Source of the DNA: DASYAN01 sp036501345
GTDB taxonomy: Bacteria; Chloroflexota; Ktedonobacteria; Ktedonobacterales; Ktedonobacteraceae
Length of the DNA stretch: 12,321 nt
Reading direction: 5' to 3'
Assembly: GCA_036501345.1 (NCBI GenBank)
Contig: DASYAN010000512.1
Coordinates: 1-12,321, forward strand
Made by a program: the position numbers and the translations under genes. Below are positions 1 through 6,125 of this stretch, piece by piece. Under the pieces are notes generated by a model that had not been told where the DNA came from, did not search any database, and saw only the letters and a program-made list of their open reading frames with translations. The first letter of the stretch is position 1; every line of letters starts with the position of its first letter.

Positions 1-27
1 TGCACGAAGACCGGAAGTCATATGGCA

Positions 28-300
28 TTTGGCTAAGTGGGCTGCGAGTTCAGGCAATATACCTCTTGACAAATCCCTCGTACAGGTGTACGATAGGGCC
101 ATCCTACTGATGGGAACGAAATACAGAGTAGGATGGACCGATTTTCTTCCAGTCCTGTCGGTCGGCGTAATTGGGTCCTGCGCGGCAGATGTCTATGAAC
201 CCCGCTAGGTCCGTGAGGAAGCAACGGTAATGGGCCTCTCTGGGTGACGCAGGGTTACCTGATTACGCTGCCCGGCAGGACCGGGCGAAAGTCGGTTTTC
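28..300 (+). ncRNA. ffs: Signal recognition particle RNA, large bacterial type
   Basis: This is the RNA scaffold of the signal recognition particle; it binds Ffh and guides nascent membrane and secreted proteins to the translocon. The S domain is clear: GGGTCCTGCG at about 174-183 pairs with CGCAGGGTTACC near 250, and between them lies the Ffh-binding apical arm AGGTCCGTGAGGAAGCA (207-223), capped by a GUGA tetraloop (213-216) where GGAA is common. CGTAAT/ATTACG, CCTGTCGG/CCGGCAGG and ACCGATTTTC/GAAAGTCGGT extend the long helix. The 5' Alu part has GGCTAAGTGGG (31-41) and a perfect hairpin CCATCCTACT (99-108) / AGTAGGATGG (127-136). An SRP RNA directly before dnaX is the Bacillus arrangement. 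The exact ends are uncertain by about 10-20 nt. Confidence 0.88.
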
Positions 301-380
301 TACGTTATCTCTTCTTTTTCCTTAATATAGCGAGTGGGCTCGTAGCTTGTCATAAGGATTTATTGGCGGGAGTTTCGTTT

Positions 381-2666
381 ATGGCCTCACAATCGCTCTA
401 CCGTAAGTGGCGCTCACAGACCTTCGGTGATCTTGTCGGTCAAGAGCCAGTCATTCGCACTCTGAAAAACGCGCTCAGTAGTAGTACTCTAGCTCATGCC
501 TATCTCTTCACTGGCCCAAGAGGGACTGGTAAGACCAGTACAGCGCGTCTCCTCGCAAAGACGATCAATTGTTTGCACCCAGCAGATGGTGAGCCATGTA
601 ACAATTGTGAGCAATGTCGTGAGATTACTGTGGGTAGCTCTTTTAACGTGATTGAGATTGATGCCGCCTCCAATCGTGGTATTGATAGCATTCGTGAGTT
701 GCGCGAAAAAGTCATGGTGCCTCCCTCAAATGGTAAATATAAGGTCTATATTCTCGACGAAGCTCATATGCTGACCACTGAAGCATTCAATGCCCTGTTG
801 AAGACGCTGGAAGAGCCTCCCCCACATGCTATCTTTGTGATGGCAACAACCGATGTGCATAAAATGTTGCCCACCGTGCTTTCGCGCTGCCAACGCTTTG
901 ACTTCAAGCGCTTTTCAGCTCGCCAAATCGTGGATCGTTTGCGCTTCGTAGCTGGAGAAGAGCATGTCACGCTTGAAGCTGGAGCTGCTGAACTCATTGC
1001 TCGTGCAGCTGCTGGTGGTATGCGTGATGCTCTCAGCCTATTGGACCAGGCTATTGCCTATGCTGGCAACGAAATCTCTCTCCAGCAGGTGCAGGTGATG
1101 CTTGGTGTGGCCGATCCACGTGCTATTCAGAAGTTCGTGAGCCATATCGCTAACCTGGATAGTCCCGCTGGATTGCACTTGATCCATGAGCTATCAGAAT
1201 CTGGGGCCGATTTACGCCAGATCAATTCGCAAATTGCTGAATACTGCCGGGCCATGATGCTGACCAAGGCTGGGGCAAGTATTGCCGAGATCCTAGATCT
1301 AACTGAAGATGAGATTAGCGAGATTGTGCAAGTAGCACAGCGATTCTCCCTGGAGGAATTGACCGAATGTGCACGTATTTTTGCGCAAAATGATCTAGTG
1401 CAGAAAAGCCAGGGTACACCCCAGCTTGGTCTGGAACTAGCTTTGTTGACTTGTATTGAACTGCATAATCGTGTGCAATCCGGCCAATCTATTTCATCTA
1501 CGGCATCTACTCCTGCTGCGCGGCCAAATCAGGCTCCTATTCACGAGCGTGTACGTCCTGGTGGGATGGATGGAACTCCTGTTTCTGCACATTCTCATGG
1601 GTCTACCGGTCCTGCACCTTCCGAGTTCCGTGCTTCTCCGATCCTCCCATCAATGGAGAACACGCTAGCTTCAAAGCCAGAGGCCAAAGTGGTAGAAGCT
1701 GTTCCTCCAGTTCCAAAGCCGGAAGCCAAAGTGGTAGAAGCAGTTCCTCCATTGCCTGATTGGGACGATGTGTCATTCTCAGATGAACCGAATGAAGAAT
1801 ATGTACCAGAACCAATTTCTAAGCCTCAGACTCAAGCAATCTCTGCAGTTAATGCTGCTCCCAAAGATAGTGTGCCGTTTGTAGCTCAACCACAAGCTGT
1901 GCTACAGCCAGTCCAGGCTATGCAGCCTGTTGATAGTGGTGCTGCGACGACGAGTGATGCTCCTATTCTAACAATAGAGAAAGTCAAAGAGTGCTGGGAG
2001 TATGTCAAAAGACGAGTCAAGTCGAAAAAGGATGGTGCGAAAATTGCTGCGCTCCTCAATGGATATGCTATTGTTGGGGTAGAAGGCACACTGGCGCTGC
2101 CTATCGTTGTCATCCGAGCGAATGCTGATTTCTTTTATAGTACTCTACAGCAGAATACATCCCATCATGCAATAGTCGAATGGGCGATGAAAGTCGAGTT
2201 GAAGCAAGAGTGCAAATTACGTTTACTCCCGCCGGGACAATCTGTGCCAGCACTCGGTTCTATTCCTCCGCGGCCACCGCACGATTCCGAGACCTCGCTG
2301 TCTAATCGTACAATCGCCAGAACACCGCAGCGTTCGCCTTATCGTGAGCAGTCCGTATCTGCATCTGAAATACCGCGAGTGCCTCCAAAAGATCAGGTGC
2401 AGAACATCCAGAGCGTGCAAGTGACGGATCAGCCACAGAAACAAAATCCCATAGCTTCGGCAGCGTCTTCCGTTGCCACAGCTGAAGTGCTTCATCCCTC
2501 ACCTCTTGCCATAACGAGTGTTATGAGAGAGAATACAACTACGGCGTCGTCCACAACAGGTGAAACTCGCCAGGAAATCGCTGCCAAGAAAGTGAAGTCC
2601 GATCAGGTGGTTCAGGAAGCTATGCGGATGTTTAAGGCAGAAATTAAAAATATTCAACTGAAGTAA
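381..2666 (+). CDS. dnaX: DNA polymerase III subunit gamma/tau (clamp loader ATPase)
   Basis: DnaX is the motor ATPase of the clamp loader, which places the sliding clamp on primed DNA in the replisome. Counted from ATG381, the 761-residue protein has Walker A GPRGTGKT (45-52), the zinc-binding cysteines C64, C73, C76 and C79, Walker B DEAH (126-129), sensor 1 ATT (155-157) and the SRC arginine finger (168-170). The AAA+ and collar domains span about 1-370. A Pro/Ala-rich linker follows, then a folded tau-type domain (about 528-620), a second low-complexity stretch and a short basic C-terminal helix. ATG381 is preferred because MASQSLYRKWR matches the family N-terminus and GGGAG lies 8 nt upstream. 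A TTG at 363, with AAGGA before it, would add six residues. It is the first gene of a dnaX-ybaB-recR unit. Confidence 0.95.
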   Translation: MASQSLYRKWRSQTFGDLVGQEPVIRTLKNALSSSTLAHAYLFTGPRGTGKTSTARLLAKTINCLHPADGEPCNNCEQCREITVGSSFNVIEIDAASNRGIDSIRELREKVMVPPSNGKYKVYILDEAHMLTTEAFNALLKTLEEPPPHAIFVMATTDVHKMLPTVLSRCQRFDFKRFSARQIVDRLRFVAGEEHVTLEAGAAELIARAAAGGMRDALSLLDQAIAYAGNEISLQQVQVMLGVADPRAIQKFVSHIANLDSPAGLHLIHELSESGADLRQINSQIAEYCRAMMLTKAGASIAEILDLTEDEISEIVQVAQRFSLEELTECARIFAQNDLVQKSQGTPQLGLELALLTCIELHNRVQSGQSISSTASTPAARPNQAPIHERVRPGGMDGTPVSAHSHGSTGPAPSEFRASPILPSMENTLASKPEAKVVEAVPPVPKPEAKVVEAVPPLPDWDDVSFSDEPNEEYVPEPISKPQTQAISAVNAAPKDSVPFVAQPQAVLQPVQAMQPVDSGAATTSDAPILTIEKVKECWEYVKRRVKSKKDGAKIAALLNGYAIVGVEGTLALPIVVIRANADFFYSTLQQNTSHHAIVEWAMKVELKQECKLRLLPPGQSVPALGSIPPRPPHDSETSLSNRTIARTPQRSPYREQSVSASEIPRVPPKDQVQNIQSVQVTDQPQKQNPIASAASSVATAEVLHPSPLAITSVMRENTTTASSTTGETRQEIAAKKVKSDQVVQEAMRMFKAEIKNIQLK
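1674..1757 (+). repeat. 42-bp in-frame tandem duplication in the dnaX linker
   Basis: Two adjacent 42-bp units (1674-1715 and 1716-1757) each encode KPEAKVVEAVPP plus two further residues. They differ at a few, mostly silent or conservative, positions. They lie in the proline-rich linker between the ATPase core and the tau C-terminal domain, where length variation is tolerated. This is probably an old duplication with no separate function. Confidence 0.8.
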
Positions 2667-2679
2667 GGAGCAATCATCT

Positions 2680-2976
2680 ATGAACATGCGTGAGATTCAA
2701 AAGGTGCAACAAAGACTAATGAAGATGCAGGAGGAACTGGAGGCAACCCAGTTCACTGGTACTGCTGGTGGTGGTGCAGTTACGGTCACCATGAGTGGAA
2801 AATATGAAATTAGCGCTGTCAAAATTGATCCAGAAGCATTTAGTGCAGATGATATTGAAGAGCTAGAAGTGATGGTGAAAGCTGCAGCCAAGGATGCCTT
2901 TGATAAAGTAACTGAGGCACAGCAAAAGCTTCTCAGCGGTGCCACTGGCGGTTTGAAAATCCCTGGAATGTTCTAA
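2680..2976 (+). CDS. ybaB: YbaB/EbfC family nucleoid-associated protein
   Basis: This small dimeric DNA-binding protein is usually encoded between dnaX and recR and is thought to coat or organise nucleoid DNA. The 98 residues fit the family length. An N-terminal amphipathic helix (REIQKVQQRLMKMQEEL) precedes a glycine-rich turn (GTAGGGAVTVTMSG) and the conserved strand with KIDPEAF. A second helix runs over about 58-85, and the C-terminus is glycine-rich, ending GGLKIPGMF. The ribosome site AAGGAG (2665-2670) overlaps the dnaX stop codon, 9 nt before ATG2680, so translation is probably coupled to dnaX. The stop lies 3 nt before recR. Confidence 0.93.
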   Translation: MNMREIQKVQQRLMKMQEELEATQFTGTAGGGAVTVTMSGKYEISAVKIDPEAFSADDIEELEVMVKAAAKDAFDKVTEAQQKLLSGATGGLKIPGMF

Positions 2977-2979
2977 GCA

Positions 2980-3591
2980 ATGAGTGATGTTGCACCTCCT
3001 GTGGCCGCTTTGGTCGAGGAGCTTTCGAAGCTACCTGGTATTGGTGTCAAGACGGCCCAACGCCTGACCTTCTTTATTCTACGGAGTCCAACTGATCAGG
3101 CACGTCGTTTGGCAGAAGCTATCATGCGCGTGAAAGAAAGTATTGTCTACTGTTCACGCTGTTTTAACATGACTGAAGCTGATCCATGTTCGATCTGTGC
3201 CAATCCTGCTCGTGATCAAGATGCTATTTGTGTAGTCGAAGAGCCGCTCGATGTCCTTGCCCTGGAGAAGACGGGGGTATACAAAGGATTGTATCACGTG
3301 TTACATGGGGCTCTTTCGCCATTGAATAGCATCGGCCGTAAAGATATTCGTATTGATGAACTCTTGAAGCGCCTTGCAAGCGGTACGACGAGGGAAATCA
3401 TTCTCGCAACCAATCCGGGCTTTGAAGGCGACTATACCGCCCACTTTATCAAGGATGCTATCGGAGGTGAACTGAACGTTCCACAGTTGCGTGTCACATC
3501 ATTAGCTCGCGGTCTACCTCTTGGCAGCGAACTGGAATATGCAGATGAAGGGACTCTTGGTCGTGCTCTTGAGGGACGCCGTGATCTGTGA
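2980..3591 (+). CDS. recR: Recombination mediator protein RecR
   Basis: RecR acts with RecO (and RecF) to load RecA onto SSB-coated single-stranded DNA in gap repair. The 203 residues match the usual 198-200. Visible parts are the helix-hairpin-helix (LPGIGVKTAQRL, 18-29), a C4 zinc finger (C58, C61, C70, C73), the Toprim domain starting at VVEEPLD (85-91), and the conserved C-terminal segment with TSLARGLPLGSELEYAD followed by GRALEGR. It starts 3 nt after the ybaB stop with only a weak ribosome site, which suggests coupling to ybaB. Its partner in DNA repair, recA, lies about 600 bp downstream but appears to be a separate transcription unit. Confidence 0.96.
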   Translation: MSDVAPPVAALVEELSKLPGIGVKTAQRLTFFILRSPTDQARRLAEAIMRVKESIVYCSRCFNMTEADPCSICANPARDQDAICVVEEPLDVLALEKTGVYKGLYHVLHGALSPLNSIGRKDIRIDELLKRLASGTTREIILATNPGFEGDYTAHFIKDAIGGELNVPQLRVTSLARGLPLGSELEYADEGTLGRALEGRRDL

Positions 3592-3643
3592 TGAGCAGTG
3601 CGAACATAAGTACTAGCAAACTCTACCCAAGTCGACAATGCTG

Positions 3644-3652
3644 TGGTAGAAT
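3644..3652 (+). promoter_or_regulatory. Probable extended -10 promoter for the 3699 gene
   Basis: TGGTAGAAT (3644-3652) has the TGN-TAnnnT form of an extended -10 element and lies 47 nt before the next start codon. No good -35 is visible at 17 nt spacing (TACCCA at about 3624-3629). A LexA-like sequence, CGAACATAAGTACT, lies upstream at 3601-3614. Confidence 0.4.
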
Positions 3653-3698
3653 AGTAGCTGTTCAATAGGCGCATAAGATCAAGAAGTGAGGTAGAGTT

Positions 3699-3983
3699 AT
3701 GACGAGTGATCAACTTAAAGCAGCATACGAGGCTGCTCAAAAGCTCTCTCTCAAAGATCAAGATATGTTAGCCAAACACATTTTAGAGCGGATTGAAGAG
3801 ATGGAGTGGGATGAAAAATGGGATGAAGCGTTTGCACAGCCTGTAGAAGAGGGAAGTTCTATGTGGAACTTGGAACAAGAGGTAAAAGCTAATAGAGACG
3901 CTGGGAATCTCATCGCCTATGTGCCAGGGAAGAGCTTGTCGGAACTATTTGGTATCGATTCGTCAGAGATCCTGGCAAGTTGA
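3699..3983 (+). CDS. Small acidic antitoxin-like protein, function unknown
   Basis: I cannot assign a firm function. The 94-residue acidic protein opens with a helical segment (SDQLKAAYEAAQKLSLKDQD, then MLAKHILERIEEMEWDEKW) whose pattern of LS..D/E..LA..ILE..E..EW resembles the N-terminus of antitoxins of the RelE/ParE-partner addiction-module type. That pattern is followed by a variable acidic stretch and a short tail (AGNLIAYVPGKSLSELFG). No toxin gene follows: 3984-4213 has no convincing reading frame. The start is supported by GTGAGGT (3686-3692), 6 nt before ATG3699. It lies between recR and recA on the same strand, with its own likely promoter. It could be a solitary antitoxin or simply a lineage-specific small protein. 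Confidence 0.7.
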   Translation: MTSDQLKAAYEAAQKLSLKDQDMLAKHILERIEEMEWDEKWDEAFAQPVEEGSSMWNLEQEVKANRDAGNLIAYVPGKSLSELFGIDSSEILAS

Positions 3984-4213
3984 AGAGTCTACTTTGAGCC
4001 AATGTTTCGAGCCTTCTCTATCACCTGAGTAGTTACAACGGAGTATCTATTTCCAGTTTTTGACCCTTTTCAAAGAATAGGTTGTAGGAGTCATTGTGGG
4101 AGAGCCACGGTCTAGTTCAATTACTACATTAATGTCGTATTTGCATCTATATATGCCGTGTGTTCGATTAGGATAGTGTTTAGTGGGAATTGCAAACCCC
4201 CTTTGAGAGGATA
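3984..4213. other. Intergenic region upstream of recA
   Basis: This 230-bp AT-rich stretch has no supportable gene. It must hold the recA promoter, but no -35/-10 pair stands out; TTGCAT (4141-4146) followed by TATATA is the nearest. I searched by eye for CGAAC-N4-GTTCG and found no such SOS box, only isolated half-sites (AGTTC near 4116, GTTCG near 4162). A weak TTTGA/TCAAA inverted repeat lies near 4055-4075. Confidence 0.4.
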
Positions 4214-4216
4214 ATG

Positions 4217-5335
4217 ATGAGTAAGAAGGAAAAAGTCTCGGTAGATCGCAATAGTATTACTTTTGCTCCTGGCATGACTGAACGTGAGAAAGCGATGGAG
4301 TTAGCGCTAACCCAGATCGAACGTCGGTTTGGCAAGGGAGCAATCATGAAGCTAGGGGACTCGGCGAAGGTCCATATTGAAGCTATTTCCACCGGGTCGA
4401 TTGCTCTGGATCTAGCCCTGGGAGTTGGTGGTGTACCACGTGGGCGTGTCACCGAGATTTATGGCCCAGAATCTTCCGGTAAAACAACGCTCTGTCTGCA
4501 CATTATTGCCAGTGCTCAGCGAGCAGGTGGGTTTGCTGCCTTCATAGATGCGGAGCATGCACTCGATCCCTCCTATGCATCCAAATGTGGAGTTGATACT
4601 AATAATCTGCTTATTTCCCAGCCGGATACTGGTGAGCAAGCATTTGAAATTGTTGATTCACTCGTGCGTAGCAATGCGATTGATGTAGTGGTAATCGACT
4701 CGGTGGCAGCTCTGACACCACGTGCGGAAATTGAGGGCGATATGGGTGATACGCATGTTGGCCTCCAGGCTCGCTTGATGAGTCATGCACTACGTAAGCT
4801 CACCAGCGCCATTAACAGCTCTCACACGACAGTCATTTTCACGAATCAGTTGCGCGAAAAGATCGGTGTGATGTTTGGTAACCCTGAGACGACAACGGGC
4901 GGGAAAGCGCTCAAGTTCTATGCTTCAGTGCGCCTAGATATCCGTCGTACGGACTCGATCAAACTGGGTCAGGATGTAGTCGGTAGCCGCACACGCGTAC
5001 GTGTGGTGAAGAACAAAGTTGCCCCTCCATTTAAAACGGCTGAATTTGACATTATGTATAGCGAAGGTATTTCTCGTGAAGGTGGCCTGATTGACCTAGG
5101 TCTGGAGATGGGACTGGTCAAGAAGAGTGGTTCCTGGTTTACTGTTGGTGATATTCGCCTGGGCCAGGGACGTGAGAATGCCAAAGAGTTTCTGCGTCAG
5201 AATAGCGATGTTGCTGGTGCAATTGAGGAGCAGATCCGTGGCAATATCGTCTCCTTCAAGGCCGCTGAAACCGAAGGTGTGGAGGAGGAAGAAGATGAGC
5301 TTGAAGATGTAGAAGCGTTGGAAGAGAAAGGATAA
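4217..5335 (+). CDS. recA: Recombinase RecA
   Basis: RecA forms ATP-dependent filaments on single-stranded DNA, carries out strand exchange, and triggers LexA self-cleavage. Counted from ATG4217 the protein has 372 residues: an N-terminal helix domain (about 20-48), Walker A GPESSGKT (83-90), the catalytic-glutamate segment DAEHALDP (111-118, E113), Walker B VVVIDSVAAL (157-166), loop L1 (about 171-182), and loop L2 with FTNQLREKIGVMFGNPETT (208-226) and the following GGKALKFYAS. The C-terminal tail is strongly acidic, as in most RecA proteins. ATG4217 is chosen because GAGAGG (4205-4210) lies 6 nt upstream. The adjacent ATG4214 is nearly as possible, and TTG4190 is unlikely. No recX follows. 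Confidence 0.97.
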   Translation: MSKKEKVSVDRNSITFAPGMTEREKAMELALTQIERRFGKGAIMKLGDSAKVHIEAISTGSIALDLALGVGGVPRGRVTEIYGPESSGKTTLCLHIIASAQRAGGFAAFIDAEHALDPSYASKCGVDTNNLLISQPDTGEQAFEIVDSLVRSNAIDVVVIDSVAALTPRAEIEGDMGDTHVGLQARLMSHALRKLTSAINSSHTTVIFTNQLREKIGVMFGNPETTTGGKALKFYASVRLDIRRTDSIKLGQDVVGSRTRVRVVKNKVAPPFKTAEFDIMYSEGISREGGLIDLGLEMGLVKKSGSWFTVGDIRLGQGRENAKEFLRQNSDVAGAIEEQIRGNIVSFKAAETEGVEEEEDELEDVEALEEKG

Positions 5336-5345
5336 TCCGACGAAG

Positions 5346-5419
5346 GTCTACTCGGTTGACGAATTTGGAGCTACACGCTATGATCCATAGGCAAACCAAA
5401 TTCGTCGATTATAGTAGAC
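5346..5419. repeat. Long two-part inverted repeat (hairpin) downstream of recA
   Basis: The left arm (5346-5368) and right arm (5396-5419) are complementary. The outer 7 bp GTCTACT/AGTAGAC and the inner 11 bp GACGAATTTGG/CCAAATTCGTC are perfect, with a 5-6 nt middle section that can partly pair through G-U. The 27-nt loop holds another small palindrome, CTATG-ATC-CATAG (5378-5390). It begins 11 nt after the recA stop. No U-run follows, so it is not a classic intrinsic terminator. It may protect the recA mRNA 3' end or lie in the leader of the 5445 gene. Confidence 0.75.
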
Positions 5420-5444
5420 TATTATAAGGGCTTCATCTTGTTCT

Positions 5445-5696
5445 ATGATGAAAAGATTACAGGGGCGTAACCTCAAACATCCAGGCTGTCTGATTGGAGT
5501 AACAGCTGGCTTAACCATTGGCATCATCCTTGCGGGTATTTTGGCCACAGTCTTCAATGTGCTTCTCAATACCTTATTGCTGATCTGGCTAGGTCTGACT
5601 GTAGGACTTGGCGCGATTGGCTGGATTGTTGGTAGCAGTCTTTCCTCGAAGTTGCCTGTAGAGGAAAATGTGCCAGAGGATCACGGTTCGACGTAA
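5445..5696 (+). CDS. Small two-helix membrane protein, function unknown
   Basis: I do not recognise the family. The 83-residue protein has a short basic N-terminus (MMKRLQGRNLKHPG) and two strongly hydrophobic segments at about 15-37 and 40-63, with many Gly, Ile, Leu and Val residues. A polar acidic tail follows (KLPVEENVPEDHGST). The basic N-terminus and the close spacing of the segments suggest a helical hairpin with both ends in the cytoplasm. The tandem ATG codons at 5445 and 5448 leave the exact start open. The nearest Shine-Dalgarno-like AAGGG lies 14 nt upstream, so initiation looks weak. It occupies the position where recX often follows recA but is unrelated to RecX. Confidence 0.72.
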   Translation: MMKRLQGRNLKHPGCLIGVTAGLTIGIILAGILATVFNVLLNTLLLIWLGLTVGLGAIGWIVGSSLSSKLPVEENVPEDHGST

Positions 5697-5708
5697 CTGT
5701 CTCCTCTG

Positions 5709-5752
5709 TTGTATCCGTCTTCAAAGATACAAGACCTTCTCTGTTTAGAGAA
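5709..5752. terminator. Two small hairpins after the membrane-protein gene
   Basis: TTGTATC (5709-5715) and GATACAA (5726-5732) form a perfect 7-bp stem with a 10-nt loop. TTCTCT (5737-5742) and AGAGAA (5747-5752) form a second 6-bp stem with a GTTT loop. They lie between the + strand gene ending at 5696 and the minus-strand remnant that stops at 5745. Neither has a proper U-run, so termination is only a guess from position. Confidence 0.3.
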
Positions 5753-5932
5753 AATTGGTTAAAGCCACATATCGCACTGTCCCATTGGGGGCAATATCTA
5801 GGCGATAGAGGTGTCGTGTCGGAAAAGCTAGATGTAATGCTTTATAAGCTGATTGATCGCTAGCTTGAGCGTAAATGACATCTCCAAGCAATAATGGATC
5901 ATTGAGACCAAAAAGCATATTTTGATAGAAAA
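5745..5932 (-). pseudogene. C-terminal remnant of an unidentified protein, cut off by the IS-like element
   Basis: About 62 residues on the minus strand read like real protein: RVLFYQNMLFGLNDPLLLGD, then VIYAQASDQSAYKALHLAF, then PTRHLYRLDIAPNGTVRYVA, ending at TAA (5747-5745). An in-frame ATG exists at 5960, but the intervening sequence is the GAACCCGCC hairpin, which looks like element end rather than coding DNA, and no good ribosome site precedes it. No matching upstream part is seen on the minus strand beyond the TnpB element. I infer the 3' end of a longer gene whose 5' part was lost when the element inserted. The composition suggests the end of a membrane-linked enzyme, but I cannot name it. 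A chance reading frame is still possible. Confidence 0.4.
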
Positions 5933-5933
5933 G

Positions 5934-5998
5934 AACCCGCCGCAAACTACGGGGTTTCAATCCCAGGTAGATAGGCGGGTTTCTCGCGGGCTTTAGCC
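5934..5998. repeat. Hairpin cluster at the probable left boundary of the TnpB element
   Basis: AACCCGCC (5934-5941) and GGCGGGTT (5974-5981) form a perfect 8-bp inverted repeat around a loop containing GGGTTTCAATCCC. Directly after it GGCTTTAGCC (5989-5998) forms a 3-bp stem with a TTTA loop, a motif often seen at ends of IS200/IS605-type elements. The position, between the truncated minus-strand remnant and tnpB, fits a left end or the relic of a neighbouring element. The exact cleavage site cannot be set from one copy. Confidence 0.45.
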
Positions 5999-6109
5999 AG
6001 AGGTCTGTTCGCTCGTGGTACCTTCATAAAAAGTTTTATCCTGTTACACAATTATTTGATGTTACAGATTTAAATATGCAACGTTATAGATAGTAGGGAC
6101 TATTTTATG

Positions 6110-6116
6110 AAGGAGG
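6110..6116 (+). promoter_or_regulatory. Strong ribosome-binding site of tnpB
   Basis: AAGGAGG (6110-6116) lies 9 nt before ATG6126 and is the most complete Shine-Dalgarno sequence on the plus strand of this window apart from the one at 8184. It fixes the tnpB start. Upstream TATAGA (6085-6090) may be the -10, with no convincing -35. Confidence 0.7.
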
Positions 6117-6125
6117 ATTATTACT

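Noticed and set aside
1..10. The 10-mer TGCACGAAGA at 1-10 occurs again at 11561-11570.
   Set aside because: Many shared 10-mers are expected by chance in 12 kb, and the flanks are unrelated.
2021..2034. A-run (G AAA AAG) in dnaX as a programmed -1 frameshift site that would make a short gamma protein.
   Set aside because: It has only five A residues in a heptamer that starts with G, there is no upstream Shine-Dalgarno or clear downstream hairpin, and the -1 frame stays open for about 95 nt, so the site is unlike the E. coli or Thermus signals.
3432..3761. 109-residue minus-strand reading frame overlapping the recR 3' end.
   Set aside because: It is antisense to recR, rich in Arg and Ser as expected for a shadow frame, and has no ribosome site.
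4114..4127. TAGTTCAATTACTA as a LexA operator before recA.
   Set aside because: Only the outer four bases are palindromic, the inner six are not, and it does not match CGAAC-N4-GTTCG.
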